This document shows, in pieces, positions 1 through 8,252 of a DNA stretch of 11,476 bases (the stretch's first letter is position 1; each line of letters begins with the position of its first letter). The notes beneath the pieces were generated by a model that was given only the letters and a program-made list of their open reading frames with translations, searched no databases and was not told where the DNA came from. The stretch covers positions 1-11,476 of the forward strand of contig CALZMA010000014.1 of the NCBI GenBank assembly GCA_945788445.1. The letters are read 5' to 3'. A program made the translations under genes and the position numbers. This stretch comes from an uncultured Bacteroidales bacterium (GTDB lineage: Bacteria; Bacteroidota; Bacteroidia; Bacteroidales; Bacteroidaceae).

Positions 1-7
1 AAAATTG

Positions 8-163
8 GCTGAAGGATTTGCTTTTTCAATCCTTCAGCAGGGTTCAGCGGCGGGCTGTCCGCCCAATCGTTCAGCGATGAAGCCGTCCCGGGTCGATTCA
101 ATATGCCTTGTGTCGCGCCGCCGCTGAACCTTGCTGAAGGATTTGTAAATCAAATCCTTCAGC
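8..163. repeat. 46-bp inverted repeat pair, each arm itself a hairpin (REP/BIME-like)
   Basis: The arm at 8-53 and the reverse complement of the arm at 118-163 match at nearly every position. Differences are confined mainly to the small inner loop and one base near the GGTTCAGCGGCGG end. The spacer is 64 bp (54-117). Each arm also folds on itself: CTGAAGGATT at 10-19 pairs with AATCCTTCAG at 28-37, and the copy at 134-143 pairs with the one at 153-162. Two inverted hairpin units around a spacer is the layout of bacterial REP/BIME-type intergenic repeats. Assignment to any named family is inference. Confidence 0.75.
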
Positions 164-232
164 CCTATTTTCTCTGAAAATCAGAGAGAAAGGAAGGGCG
201 GCTGAAGGATTGAAGGATTTTGCTGAAGGATT
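153..232. repeat. Third hairpin plus direct copies of the CTGAAGGATT motif
   Basis: AATCCTTCAG (153-162) can also pair with CTGAAGGATT at 202-211. The stem extends inwards through GCCCT (162-166) and AGGGC (195-199). At the centre is a 7-bp stem, TCTCTGA (171-177) with TCAGAGA (181-187), around an AAA loop. GAAGGATT then recurs directly at 204-211, 212-219 and 225-232. The copy at 153-162 could therefore pair with either neighbour, 134-143 or 202-211, giving mutually exclusive folds. Confidence 0.65.
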
Positions 233-344
233 AAAACGCGTATATAATAGGAATGTTTCAGAGCTCTCAGAAGCCTTCAGATGGCACTGTTCCCTTCCCT
301 GGGCCTCCGTAATGCAGCGGTCTGTACGTCCCCCGTCCCTTCCA

Positions 345-428
345 TCAACTCCGCCAATTGGTTTTCCAATCCCGCCGACTGAAAAACCAATCCCGCCGAC
401 TGAAAAAACAACTCCGCCGATTGAAATA
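345..428. repeat. Four tandem copies of a 21-bp repeat
   Basis: The period is exactly 21 bp, with copies at 345-365, 366-386, 387-407 and 408-428. The two central copies are identical; the outer two are diverged but align without gaps. The shared core is CCGCCGACTGAAAAA or close variants. Because 21 is a multiple of three, every frame reads as a seven-residue repeat: PPTEKPI-like on the + strand, and FSVGGIG-like or FQSAGLV-like on the - strand, depending on frame. No frame has a credible gene start and context, so I treat it as a non-coding minisatellite. Confidence 0.75.
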
Positions 429-582
429 GCGATGCGTTTTCCGTGGTTTTAACCTCCTTGCCGCCGTCCCCAACCCCTTTTGTTTTGGCCCTCGAAACGA
501 AGGGCTGATGCGCTTAAACGCAAAATAAACGGCCTTTTCGGGCGTGTTTGCTTATTTTTTGTGCTTTTTAAGCCCGTCGGCG

Positions 583-613
583 TTGGGCGTTCGGTGGGAA
601 TGCCTTACTTTTG
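583..613 (+). promoter_or_regulatory. Predicted gyrA promoter (Bacteroidota type)
   Basis: The -7 element TACTTTTG (606-613) matches the Bacteroidota consensus TAnnTTTG exactly. TTGG at 583-586 sits 19 bp upstream in the place of the -33 TTTG element. Transcription would start near 620, leaving a leader of about 65 nt before the gyrA ATG at 686. The same spacing and -7 octamer occur in the tRNA promoter at 11150-11180. Confidence 0.65.
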
Positions 614-685
614 CAATGATTTGGCTACTACGGCCATCGCTCCCACCGCGGACCTCGAATATTCAGTAAGTATTTCTAAATAAGA

Positions 686-3223
686 ATGATTGTAGACGAA
701 GACAGAATTATCAAAGTCAATATAGAGGAGGAAATGAAGACCTCTTATATTGACTACTCTATGTCGGTTATCGTGGCGCGAGCCCTCCCCGACGTGCGCG
801 ACGGCTTCAAGCCCGTGCACCGCCGCATCCTTTTCGGCATGATGGGCCTGGGCATCACCCACGACAAACCTACGCGTAAGTCGGCCCGTATCGTCGGCGA
901 CGTACTCGGTAAGTACCACCCCCATGGCGACAGCTCGGTCTACGGAGCACTCGTGCGCATGGCCCAGCCCTGGAACATGCGCTACACCCTCGTGGACGGA
1001 CAGGGTAACTTCGGTTCGATGGACGGCGACTCCGCAGCCGCCATGCGTTACACCGAAGCCCGGCTCACGCAGGTGGGCGAGGCCATGATGCAGGACATCG
1101 ACAAGGAAACGGTGGACATGGACCGCAACTTCGACAACACGCTCGACGAACCGACCGTGATGCCGACCCGCATCCCCAACTTCCTCGTGAACGGTGCGAG
1201 CGGTATCGCCGTGGGTATGGCGACCAACGTGCCGACGCACAACCTCAGCGAGGTCATCGACGGCTGCGTGGCCTACATCGACAATCCCGAAATCGGCGTG
1301 GACGAACTCATGCACCACGTGAAGGCCCCCGACTTCCCCACGGGTGGCTACATCATGGGCATGCAGGGCGTGCGCGCAGCCTACGAAACGGGACGCGGAC
1401 GCGTGGTGATGCGTGCCAAGACGGAAATCGAAAGCGGTCCGCAACACGACACCATCGTCGTAAACGAGCTTCCCTACGGTCTGAACAAGGAAGAGCTGGT
1501 GAAAAACATCGGCATGCTCGCCGCCGAAAAGCGCATCGAGGGCATCTCGAACGTGAACGACGAGAGCGACAAGGACGGTATGCGCATCGTGATTGACGTG
1601 AAGCGCGACTTCAACGCCAACGTGGTGCTCAACAAGCTCTTCAAGATGACGGCCCTGCAAACCTCCTTTGCCGTGAACTGCATTGCACTGGTTCACGGAC
1701 GGCCGAAACTCCTCACGCTGAAGGACTGCATCGCCGCCTTCGTCGAACACCGCCACGACGTGGTCATCCGCCGCACGCGCTACGACCTCCGCAAGGCCCA
1801 GGAGCGCGCCCACATTCTCGAAGGCCTCATCATTGCTTCGGACAACATCGACGAGGTGGTTCACCTCATCCGCGCCTCGCGCAACCCGCAGGCTGCCATG
1901 GAGGCCCTCAAGGAACGCTTCAACCTCGACGACCTCCAGGCCAAGGCCATCGTTGACATGCGTCTCGCACAGCTCACCAACATGCAGCAGGAGAAGCTCC
2001 GCGAAGAATATGAGGAACTCGAGCGCCGCATAGCCTACTTCGAGCAAATCTTGAGCGACGATGCCCTTTGCCGTAAGGTAATCAAGGACGAACTCATCGA
2101 GGTAAAGGAAAAATACGGCGACGCCCGCCGCACCGAAATCTGCCTTTCGGGCACGGAGTTCAACCCCGAGGACTTCTATTCCGACGACGAGGTGGTCATC
2201 ACCATCTCCCACCTGGGCTACATCAAGCGCACGCCGCTCGCCGAGTTCCGCGCGCAGAGCCGCGGCGGCGTAGGGTCGAAGGGCGGCAGCACCCGCGACA
2301 CGGACTTCATAGAGCATATCTATCCCGCCACGATGCACAACACCATGCTCTTCTTCACCGCGAAGGGCCGCTGCTACTGGCTGAAGGTCTACGAGCTCCC
2401 CGAAGGTGCCAAGAACGCCAAGGGACGCGCCATCCAGAACATGCTCAACATTGAGCCCGACGATGCCATCAACGCCTGCCTCCACATCCGCAAGCTCGGC
2501 GATGCCGACTTCTGCCAGTCGCACTACGTGATTTTCTGTACGAAGCAGGGTGTCATCAAGAAGACGCTCCTGGCCGACTACTCCCGTCCGCGTGCCAACG
2601 GCGTGAACGCCATCAATATCCGCGAGGACGACCGCGTGGTAAGCGTGGCCCTGACCAACGGTTCGGACGAAATCGTCATTGCCAACCGCAACGGACGTGC
2701 CATCCGCTTCAACGAGGATACGGTGCGCCCCATGGGCCGTACGGCTACCGGCGTGCGCGGCATCCGTCTCGATGAAGATGCGGCCGATGAGGTAGTGGGC
2801 ATGATTTGCGTGAACAATCCCGAAAACGAAACGGTGCTCGTGGTGAGCGAAAACGGCTATGGCAAGCGCTCGGCTGTGCCCGACTACCGCGTGACGAACC
2901 GCGGCGGCAAGGGCGTGAAGACGCTCGACATCACGGAGAAGACCGGCTGCGTCGTGGCCATCAAGGCAGTGACCGACGAGGAGGACCTCATGATCATCAA
3001 CAAGAGCGGCACGGCCATCCGCCTGCGCCTCAAGGACATCCGCGTGCAGGGTCGCGCCACCCAGGGCGTGCGCCTCATCAACCTCGAGAAGCGCGGCGAC
3101 ACCATTTCGAGCGTTTGTCAAGTTCCTACCGAAGAAGAAGCTGAAACCGAGGAGGTTACGGCTCTTCCCGAAGATGCAGAGACCAACGAAGTTCAAACGG
3201 AAAACTCAACCCCGACAGAATAA
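686..3223 (+). CDS. gyrA: DNA gyrase subunit A
   Basis: Breakage-reunion subunit of gyrase (A2B2 with GyrB), which introduces negative supercoils using ATP. The 845-residue length is usual for GyrA. The N-terminal winged-helix/tower part opens with the typical [20 protein letters not shown] (21-40). The catalytic tyrosine is Y122 in [10 protein letters not shown], the same number as in E. coli. The quinolone-determining region reads [10 protein letters not shown] (78-87), so the Ser83 equivalent is kept while the E. coli Asp87 position is Gly. The C-terminal beta-pinwheel begins near residue 500. Its GyrA box is QSRGGVG (524-530), not the canonical QRRGGRG; I believe QxRGGVG forms are usual in this phylum. 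The last 30 or so residues are an acidic tail. The start is the first ATG after the predicted promoter, with an A-rich rather than GGAGG-type upstream region. The TPR gene follows after 25 nt and is probably co-transcribed. Confidence 0.98.
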   Translation: MIVDEDRIIKVNIEEEMKTSYIDYSMSVIVARALPDVRDGFKPVHRRILFGMMGLGITHDKPTRKSARIVGDVLGKYHPHGDSSVYGALVRMAQPWNMRYTLVDGQGNFGSMDGDSAAAMRYTEARLTQVGEAMMQDIDKETVDMDRNFDNTLDEPTVMPTRIPNFLVNGASGIAVGMATNVPTHNLSEVIDGCVAYIDNPEIGVDELMHHVKAPDFPTGGYIMGMQGVRAAYETGRGRVVMRAKTEIESGPQHDTIVVNELPYGLNKEELVKNIGMLAAEKRIEGISNVNDESDKDGMRIVIDVKRDFNANVVLNKLFKMTALQTSFAVNCIALVHGRPKLLTLKDCIAAFVEHRHDVVIRRTRYDLRKAQERAHILEGLIIASDNIDEVVHLIRASRNPQAAMEALKERFNLDDLQAKAIVDMRLAQLTNMQQEKLREEYEELERRIAYFEQILSDDALCRKVIKDELIEVKEKYGDARRTEICLSGTEFNPEDFYSDDEVVITISHLGYIKRTPLAEFRAQSRGGVGSKGGSTRDTDFIEHIYPATMHNTMLFFTAKGRCYWLKVYELPEGAKNAKGRAIQNMLNIEPDDAINACLHIRKLGDADFCQSHYVIFCTKQGVIKKTLLADYSRPRANGVNAINIREDDRVVSVALTNGSDEIVIANRNGRAIRFNEDTVRPMGRTATGVRGIRLDEDAADEVVGMICVNNPENETVLVVSENGYGKRSAVPDYRVTNRGGKGVKTLDITEKTGCVVAIKAVTDEEDLMIINKSGTAIRLRLKDIRVQGRATQGVRLINLEKRGDTISSVCQVPTEEEAETEEVTALPEDAETNEVQTENSTPTE

Positions 3224-3248
3224 ATTGTTAATCCCAAAATCTTGAACA

Positions 3249-4619
3249 ATGAAAAAGTATTTGCTTAGTATGGCCCTGTTTGTCTGCGGTCTGACCGCAG
3301 CCTTCGCCCAGCAGGAGGGCCCGAAGCCCGGTTCGTGGAAGGCTTACGACAAAATCAAAATGGGCGACAAGTTCATGGGCGAGCGCAACAGCGAGTCGTT
3401 CGAGAAGGCACAGGCCGCCTACGCCGAAGCAGAAACCATCCTGCGCGACGAAATCGAGAAGGCCACGGCCGAACAGAAGGTGGACAAGCTGGCCCAGCTC
3501 TATCTCCAGAGCGGACAGCTCCAGGACAAGCTGTTCAACACCATCCTCAACAATGCCCAGCAGGGCCTGCCCTTCGACACGGTGCAGTTCTGCCAGCGCA
3601 TCGACAACATCGTGGCCAGCTATGCGGCTGCCGCCGAAAACAACAACAAGCCCAACGCCAAGGGTAAGGTGAAGGCCGATGCCGTCATCCAGACCTACTG
3701 CAAGTTCCGTATGATGGGCCTGACCACGCTCTACTACAACTGCGGTGCCTTCATGGATGCCATGGGCAAGAAGCAGGAGAGTGTGGACTATTTCCAGAAG
3801 TTTGTGGACTTCCCCCGCAAGGCTGTTGTGTTCAGCCCCACGGAAATCGACTCCATCTATAACGCCGGTGCCAAAATCTACAGCACGGCCCGCTTCAACC
3901 TGGCCCTCCAGAACTACTACCTGAAGAACTGGGACAAGGCCATCGCCTGCTGCGACGAGGCACTGAAGGACACGGTGGGCGTACACGACCTCTACCTCAT
4001 CAAGATCAATTCCTACGGCGAAAAGAAAGACTCGGCTGCCTGGAAGCGCACGCTCATCGAGGCCGCACAGCGCACGGGCAAGTCGTCGTACCTCCAGAAC
4101 CTGATGTACTACTACATCCAGAACAACAACATCGCCGAGGCTGACGAACTCGTGACGAAGCTGGTGGCCGACTATCCCAACGACAAGATGGCCTGGTACA
4201 TGAAGGGCTCTATCGAACTGAACGTGAAGAAGGACTATGCCGCTGCCCGCGAAAGCTTCGGCAAGGCGCTGGCCATCGACCCCGACTTCCAGGACGCTCT
4301 CTTCAACATGGGTACCTGCTACATCAACGACATCTACGACCAGCGCGTCTCGGGCAAGTTCAAGTACATCGGTACGGACCGCCGCATCGAGGGTAAGGGC
4401 GAAGCTGCCTACAAGAAGGAAAAGGCTATCTACGACCAGGAACTCGCCACCGTGAGGGGCTACTACGAGAAGGCCAAGCCTTACCTCGAACACCTCCGCG
4501 AACTCACGCCCGACGATGCCAAGCGCTGGGCTTCTCCCCTCCAGATGGTCTACTCTTCGCTCGACATGAAGGAGCAGGCCAACGAAATGGACGAACTGCT
4601 CCGAGCTGCTAACCAGTAG
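3249..4619 (+). CDS. Secreted tetratricopeptide repeat protein
   Basis: A 456-residue protein of unknown specific role. A classical Sec signal peptide covers residues 1-20 (Lys2-Lys3, a hydrophobic core, then AAFA), with probable cleavage before Q21, so it should act in the periplasm or at the envelope. The rest is largely helical with TPR-type helix pairs. The clearest are 216-240 (YYLKNWDKAIACCDEALK), about 283-310, and 314-346 (AWYMKGSIELN, then AARESFGKALAIDPDF). A distinctive C-terminal stretch runs from about 404 to 453: YYEKAKPYLE, LTPDDAKRWA, then a final helix. A related C-terminus occurs in the next gene. TPR arrays normally bind other proteins. The gene lies 25 nt after gyrA and probably shares its transcript, but this says little about its job. 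I recognise the architecture, not a named family. Confidence 0.85.
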   Translation: MKKYLLSMALFVCGLTAAFAQQEGPKPGSWKAYDKIKMGDKFMGERNSESFEKAQAAYAEAETILRDEIEKATAEQKVDKLAQLYLQSGQLQDKLFNTILNNAQQGLPFDTVQFCQRIDNIVASYAAAAENNNKPNAKGKVKADAVIQTYCKFRMMGLTTLYYNCGAFMDAMGKKQESVDYFQKFVDFPRKAVVFSPTEIDSIYNAGAKIYSTARFNLALQNYYLKNWDKAIACCDEALKDTVGVHDLYLIKINSYGEKKDSAAWKRTLIEAAQRTGKSSYLQNLMYYYIQNNNIAEADELVTKLVADYPNDKMAWYMKGSIELNVKKDYAAARESFGKALAIDPDFQDALFNMGTCYINDIYDQRVSGKFKYIGTDRRIEGKGEAAYKKEKAIYDQELATVRGYYEKAKPYLEHLRELTPDDAKRWASPLQMVYSSLDMKEQANEMDELLRAANQ

Positions 4620-4792
4620 TCGCACAGAGCGCATTGCGCAGTTGAAAAGCATTCGGCCTGATAGTCGAAGAGGCTTTGGAGTTGAAGGAATACTTTAACC
4701 CGATGCCTCGCAGACATTGGCCCCATGCTTTTCAACTGCGCGAAGCGCAAATGCGCGCTTCCTATTCATTCAACCCCCAAAACTAAACTACC
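4620..4792. repeat. Perfect 17-bp inverted repeat between the two TPR genes
   Basis: The left arm, 4636-4652 (GCGCAGTTGAAAAGCAT), is the exact reverse complement of the right arm at 4725-4741, with 72 bp between them. Pairing can extend outwards (GAGCGCAT-like sequence at 4628-4634, and GCGCAAATGCGC near 4746-4757, with a bulge of about ten bases). It can also extend inwards through GGCC at 4656-4659 with 4719-4722, and GAGGC near 4670 with GCCTC near 4705. No T-run follows, so it is not a standard terminator. Possible roles are a structured mRNA segment separating the two genes, a small RNA, or a degenerate miniature element. Confidence 0.7.
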
Positions 4793-5998
4793 GTGACCAG
4801 AGTTTTCTGCTTACTTCTGATATTCTTGCCGTTGACGGTTTGTGGGCAAAAGGCCTTCAAGCCCATCCGCACTGCGCTCAAAGCGAAGAACTATAAAGAG
4901 GTGATCAACCAAGTAAACAAGCTGAGGGAAGACTCCACTTACCGTCATAGCGCCGACCTCTGCCTCTACATGATTGAGGGGCAGAAGGGACTGAACGACG
5001 CCGAAAACACGAAACTTTACCTGAAAAAGAATTACGATACCGTCAGCTTCTTCTCCACCACGCGCCAAATCGTCGAGGAGGCTGTCAAGGTCGACTCCAT
5101 CCAGCGTGCAGAGCTGGGCGACAAGGACGCCGAAAAGTCGAAACAGTGGCGCACGGCCATGGAGCACGTGAAACGGTATTTTCCCAACATCCATCCGGCC
5201 GCCCGCTTCTTCTTCCGCAAGGGAAACTACGCCGAGGCGATGGACTACCTGCGCCTGTCGGTCGACTTGCCTGCGACTCCGCTCGGCAAGCACCTTGCCC
5301 TCTCCGGCCAGAACCGCATACCCCACACGGCGCTCTACCTGCTCGCTGCCTTCAACGAAAAGAACTATCCCGAAGTTCACCGCTACGAAACGGATGCGCT
5401 CGCCGACACCACTTCGCGCCCCCTCATCGTGGAAAGCCTCGTCTACACGGCCGAGGCGGAGGGCGACACGGCGCGCTACCACCACTGGCTGCGCGAGGGT
5501 TTCAACGCCTATCCCGAACAGACGGTATTCTTTACCCGTCTGGCCGACCTCTATGCCCAGCACCACGACTTCCAGAGCGTGATGCAGATTGCCGACGAAC
5601 TGCTCCAAAAGGACTCGGCAAGCGTGTCGGCACGCCTGGCCCAGTGTATGGCACTGCTCAACATGGCGCAGCTCGATGCCTGCATTCAGGCAGGGCGCGA
5701 CCTGCTCGCCGTGGACACGGCCAATGTGGAGGCACATTATTATATAGGTGCGTCCTTCGTGGGCAAGGCTACCCAAGTGCAGCTGCCCGCCAATGCGCTC
5801 AGCAAGGCATACACCCAGGCACTGAAGCAGCAGCAGGCCTACTACCGCGAGGCGGAAACGAGTCTGGAAACCTACCGCACCCTGGCACCGAACCTCCAGA
5901 AACGCTGGGCCCCGCTCCTCTACAAAGTCTATCTCGCGCTGAACGAAGGAAAAAAGTTTGCCGAAATAGAGAAAATCCTCCAGTGGCTCAAGATGTAG
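4793..5998 (+). CDS. Secreted TPR-like protein, diverged paralogue of the preceding gene
   Basis: A 401-residue protein that starts with GTG; this start gives a complete signal peptide (MTRVFCLLLIFLPLTVCG) with likely cleavage before Q19. Cys17 has Val before it, a poor lipobox, so a lipoprotein is less likely. Helix-pair repeats are seen at about 134-158 (FFFRKGNYAEAMDYLRLSV), 240-275 and 278-308. The C-terminus (about 349-400) has YYREAETSLETYRTLAP, then KRWAPLLYKVY, and lines up with YYEKAKPYLEHLRELTP, then KRWASPLQMVY, in the previous protein. This shared C-terminal block and common layout suggest an old tandem duplication. Function is unknown; binding to other envelope proteins is the family expectation. 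The stop lies 39 nt before the M3 peptidase, so the two may share a transcript. Confidence 0.82.
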   Translation: MTRVFCLLLIFLPLTVCGQKAFKPIRTALKAKNYKEVINQVNKLREDSTYRHSADLCLYMIEGQKGLNDAENTKLYLKKNYDTVSFFSTTRQIVEEAVKVDSIQRAELGDKDAEKSKQWRTAMEHVKRYFPNIHPAARFFFRKGNYAEAMDYLRLSVDLPATPLGKHLALSGQNRIPHTALYLLAAFNEKNYPEVHRYETDALADTTSRPLIVESLVYTAEAEGDTARYHHWLREGFNAYPEQTVFFTRLADLYAQHHDFQSVMQIADELLQKDSASVSARLAQCMALLNMAQLDACIQAGRDLLAVDTANVEAHYYIGASFVGKATQVQLPANALSKAYTQALKQQQAYYREAETSLETYRTLAPNLQKRWAPLLYKVYLALNEGKKFAEIEKILQWLKM

Positions 5999-6037
5999 CC
6001 GCTTCTCCCACCTAATCCCCAAGACCATTTCCGAAGC

Positions 6038-8128
6038 ATGAAACGATTTATAGCAGCACAACTCCTCACGGACGAAGCCTGGCAAACCGCCCTGAAAGAA
6101 GGGTTTCACCTCCAACACATCGATGATACCCCCGAGCGCTACCTGCGCGCCGTCATCCTCCGGGCCATGGAGGAAGAACTGGCCGAAGTGGGACAAATCG
6201 TGGCCAACCCCGAAAAGCCGACCTTCGAGAACACCGTGGTGGCCCTGAGCCGTGCGGGCGGCCTGCTCGGACGGGCCAGCGGCGTGATGTACAATCTCGA
6301 AAGCGCCGAAACCAACGATGCGCTGACGGAGCTGGTGGAGGAAATGGCCCCGCTGCTCGCCGACCACAGCAACCGCATACTGCTTTGGCCCGAACTGTTT
6401 GCCCGCGTGAAGGAAGTCTACGACAACCCGCCCGCCGGACTTACCGAAGAAGACGAGCGCTTGCTCCAGAAAACCTATGAGGGCTTCGAACGCTCGGGAG
6501 CCACGCTCGACGAAGCCGGCAAGGAACAGTTTCGCGAAATCAGCCGGAAACTGGCGCAGGCACAGGCGAAGTTTTCCAACCACCTGCTGAAGGAAACGCA
6601 CAGCTTCGTGCTGCACATCGAAAACGAAAGCGACCTCGACGGTCTGCCCGCCATGCACCGCGAAGCCGCTGCCCACGAGGCCGCCCAGCGCGGACTGAAA
6701 GGCTGGGTGTTCACGCTCCAGGCACCGAGCTTCGTGCCCTTCATGATGTATGCCTCCAACCGCGCCCTGCGCGAGCAGCTCTACCGCGCTTACCACTCGC
6801 GTTGCCTCCACGACAACGAGTTCAACAACGAGGCCGTAGTGAAGGACATCATCAACCTCCGCCAGCAGAAAGCCCGCCTCCTCGGCTACCCCCACTTTGC
6901 GCAGTATGCACTCCGCCGCAGAATGGCCGAAACGCCTGAGGCTGTGTACAGTTTGCTCAGCCAGCTCATTGAAAGCTATAAGCCCCGCGCCGTGGAGGAG
7001 GTGGCCGAAGTGGAAGCCCTGGCCCGGCAGATGGAGGGCGAGGATTTTCGGCTCATGCCCTGGGATTTCTCCTACTACAGCCGTCTGCTGAAGAAGCAGC
7101 GCTTCGACTACGACCCCGATATGTTGCGCCCCTATTTCGAACTGGGCCGCGTGAAGCAAGGCGTGTTCGGACTGGCCACGAAGCTCTACGGCATCACGTT
7201 CGAGCCCGACACCTCCATTCCCACATATCACCCCGAAGTGGAGACCTACCGTGTGGCCGATGCCGACGGCAACTTCCTGGCCGTGCTCTATGCCGACTTC
7301 TTCCCCCGCAAGACGAAGCAGGGCGGCGCATGGATGACGAACTACCGCGACGAGCATTGCGACCTGCCCACGGCGCAGCCCGCCACGCCGGCCAATTCGC
7401 TGCGCCCCGTGGTGAGCATCAACACGAACTTCACGCGCCCCACGGACAACACGCCCTCGCTCCTCACACTGGGCGAGGTGGAGACTTTCCTCCACGAGTT
7501 TGGCCATGCGCTCCACGGCATTTTCGCCATGACGCACTACGAGGCGCTCAGCGGAACCTCGGTGCTCTGGGATTTCGTGGAATTGCCCTCGCAATTTATG
7601 GAAAATTTCGCGGTGGAACCCGCTTTTCTGCATACCTTTGCCCGACACTACCAGACGGACGAACCGCTGCCCGAAAGCTACATCGAACGCATCCGCCAGA
7701 GCCGCACTTTCCAGGCGGCCTATGCCTGCATGCGACAGGTGAGCTTCGGCTTGCTCGACATGGCCTGCTACACGCTGACTTCCGACTTCGACGAACCGCT
7801 CAAGCCCTTCGAGGACCGCGCCACGGAAGCCGTTCAGCTCCTGCCCACCATCCCCGATTCGAGTATGCTGGTGCAGTTCGGCCACATCATGTCGGGCGGC
7901 TACGCAGCGGGCTACTACAGCTACAAGTGGGCTGAGGTGCTCGATGCCGATGCTTTCTCGCTCTTTGCCGAGAACGGCATCTTCGACCGGGCCACGGCGC
8001 AGTCCTTCCGCGACAACATTCTCTCGAAAGGCGACACGTGCAGCCCCATGAAGCTCTACACCGCGTTCCGCCACCGCCAGCCGACCATCGACGCGCTGCT
8101 CCGCCGCGACGGCATTGCCCCGAAATAG
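6038..8128 (+). CDS. dcp: M3 family metallopeptidase, peptidyl-dipeptidase Dcp type
   Basis: Zinc oligopeptidase that would cleave short peptides, in Dcp by releasing C-terminal dipeptides. It has 696 residues, close to E. coli Dcp (about 680). The zinc site is complete: HEFGH at 486-490 supplies two His ligands and the catalytic Glu487, and E515 in DFVE sits 29 residues after the first His, as expected for the third ligand. Other family marks are NPEKPTFENTVVAL near 58-71, FGHIMSGGYAAGYYSYKW around 614-631 (His and Tyr residues that bind substrate in M3 enzymes), and PMKLYTAFRHRQPTIDALLRRDGI-type sequence close to the end. There is no signal peptide, so it is probably cytoplasmic and recycles peptides. 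The N-terminus aligns with the usual M3 start region, supporting this ATG. The exact dipeptide-releasing versus oligopeptidase specificity is inferred from the family. Confidence 0.95.
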   Translation: MKRFIAAQLLTDEAWQTALKEGFHLQHIDDTPERYLRAVILRAMEEELAEVGQIVANPEKPTFENTVVALSRAGGLLGRASGVMYNLESAETNDALTELVEEMAPLLADHSNRILLWPELFARVKEVYDNPPAGLTEEDERLLQKTYEGFERSGATLDEAGKEQFREISRKLAQAQAKFSNHLLKETHSFVLHIENESDLDGLPAMHREAAAHEAAQRGLKGWVFTLQAPSFVPFMMYASNRALREQLYRAYHSRCLHDNEFNNEAVVKDIINLRQQKARLLGYPHFAQYALRRRMAETPEAVYSLLSQLIESYKPRAVEEVAEVEALARQMEGEDFRLMPWDFSYYSRLLKKQRFDYDPDMLRPYFELGRVKQGVFGLATKLYGITFEPDTSIPTYHPEVETYRVADADGNFLAVLYADFFPRKTKQGGAWMTNYRDEHCDLPTAQPATPANSLRPVVSINTNFTRPTDNTPSLLTLGEVETFLHEFGHALHGIFAMTHYEALSGTSVLWDFVELPSQFMENFAVEPAFLHTFARHYQTDEPLPESYIERIRQSRTFQAAYACMRQVSFGLLDMACYTLTSDFDEPLKPFEDRATEAVQLLPTIPDSSMLVQFGHIMSGGYAAGYYSYKWAEVLDADAFSLFAENGIFDRATAQSFRDNILSKGDTCSPMKLYTAFRHRQPTIDALLRRDGIAPK

Positions 8129-8252
8129 CCCCGACACTGGTTCGACCGGGTGCAGCGGGCCGGGCGGCGGGTACACGACGGCGGTGCAGAGCGTGCGCTT
8201 TCCCTCTCCCGGAACCGTCTGTCCCAACCTTTAACCTCACTCCTTCTTCGCT

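Larger units (their letters stand above)
1..605. other. Non-coding, repeat-rich region upstream of gyrA
   Basis: No convincing protein gene lies in this stretch. The longest + frame (210-452) starts inside a repeat and then runs through four tandem 21-bp repeats, so its Pro/Thr/Glu/Lys-rich end is simply the repeat translated. A second short frame (480-683) covers the gyrA promoter. Base composition is visibly more AT-rich and less codon-structured than in the genes downstream. Contents in order: inverted and direct copies of CTGAAGGATT (8-232), tandem repeats (345-428), a small imperfect hairpin near 488-505, a T-rich stretch near 547-569, and the gyrA promoter. The region may be the 3' flank of a gene lying outside the window, or a repeat-element hotspot. 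Confidence 0.7.

Noticed and set aside
210..452. 80-codon + strand frame in the upstream region
   Set aside because: Its start lies in the GAAGGATT repeats and its C-terminal half is the translated 21-bp tandem repeat. There is no homology I recognise and no promoter or RBS.
486..569. Possible terminator: GCCCTCG-AAA-CGAAGGGC hairpin and a later bulged stem ending in a T-rich run
   Set aside because: The first hairpin has a bulge and no T-run; the second needs several bulges. Neither is convincing, and no upstream gene is visible to be terminated.
480..683. 67-codon + strand frame just before gyrA
   Set aside because: It overlaps the predicted gyrA promoter and leader and has no recognisable protein features.
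605..3196. Stop-free 863-codon frame opposite gyrA, with a similar frame (3228-4652) opposite the first TPR gene
   Set aside because: Both are antisense shadows of well-supported genes, have the same His/Val/Gly-rich composition, and show no credible start context.
4675..4698. TACTTTAA with an upstream TTTG as a promoter for the second TPR gene
   Set aside because: The spacing is only about 12 bp and the -7 element lacks its final TG.
4811..8227. Stop-free 1138-codon frame on the - strand spanning the second TPR gene, the M3 peptidase and the gap between them
   Set aside because: It mirrors high-GC coding frames on the + strand, crosses gene boundaries, and its translation (rich in His, Val, Gly, Ala, Leu, Glu) shows no recognisable domain. 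The + strand genes have clear motifs.
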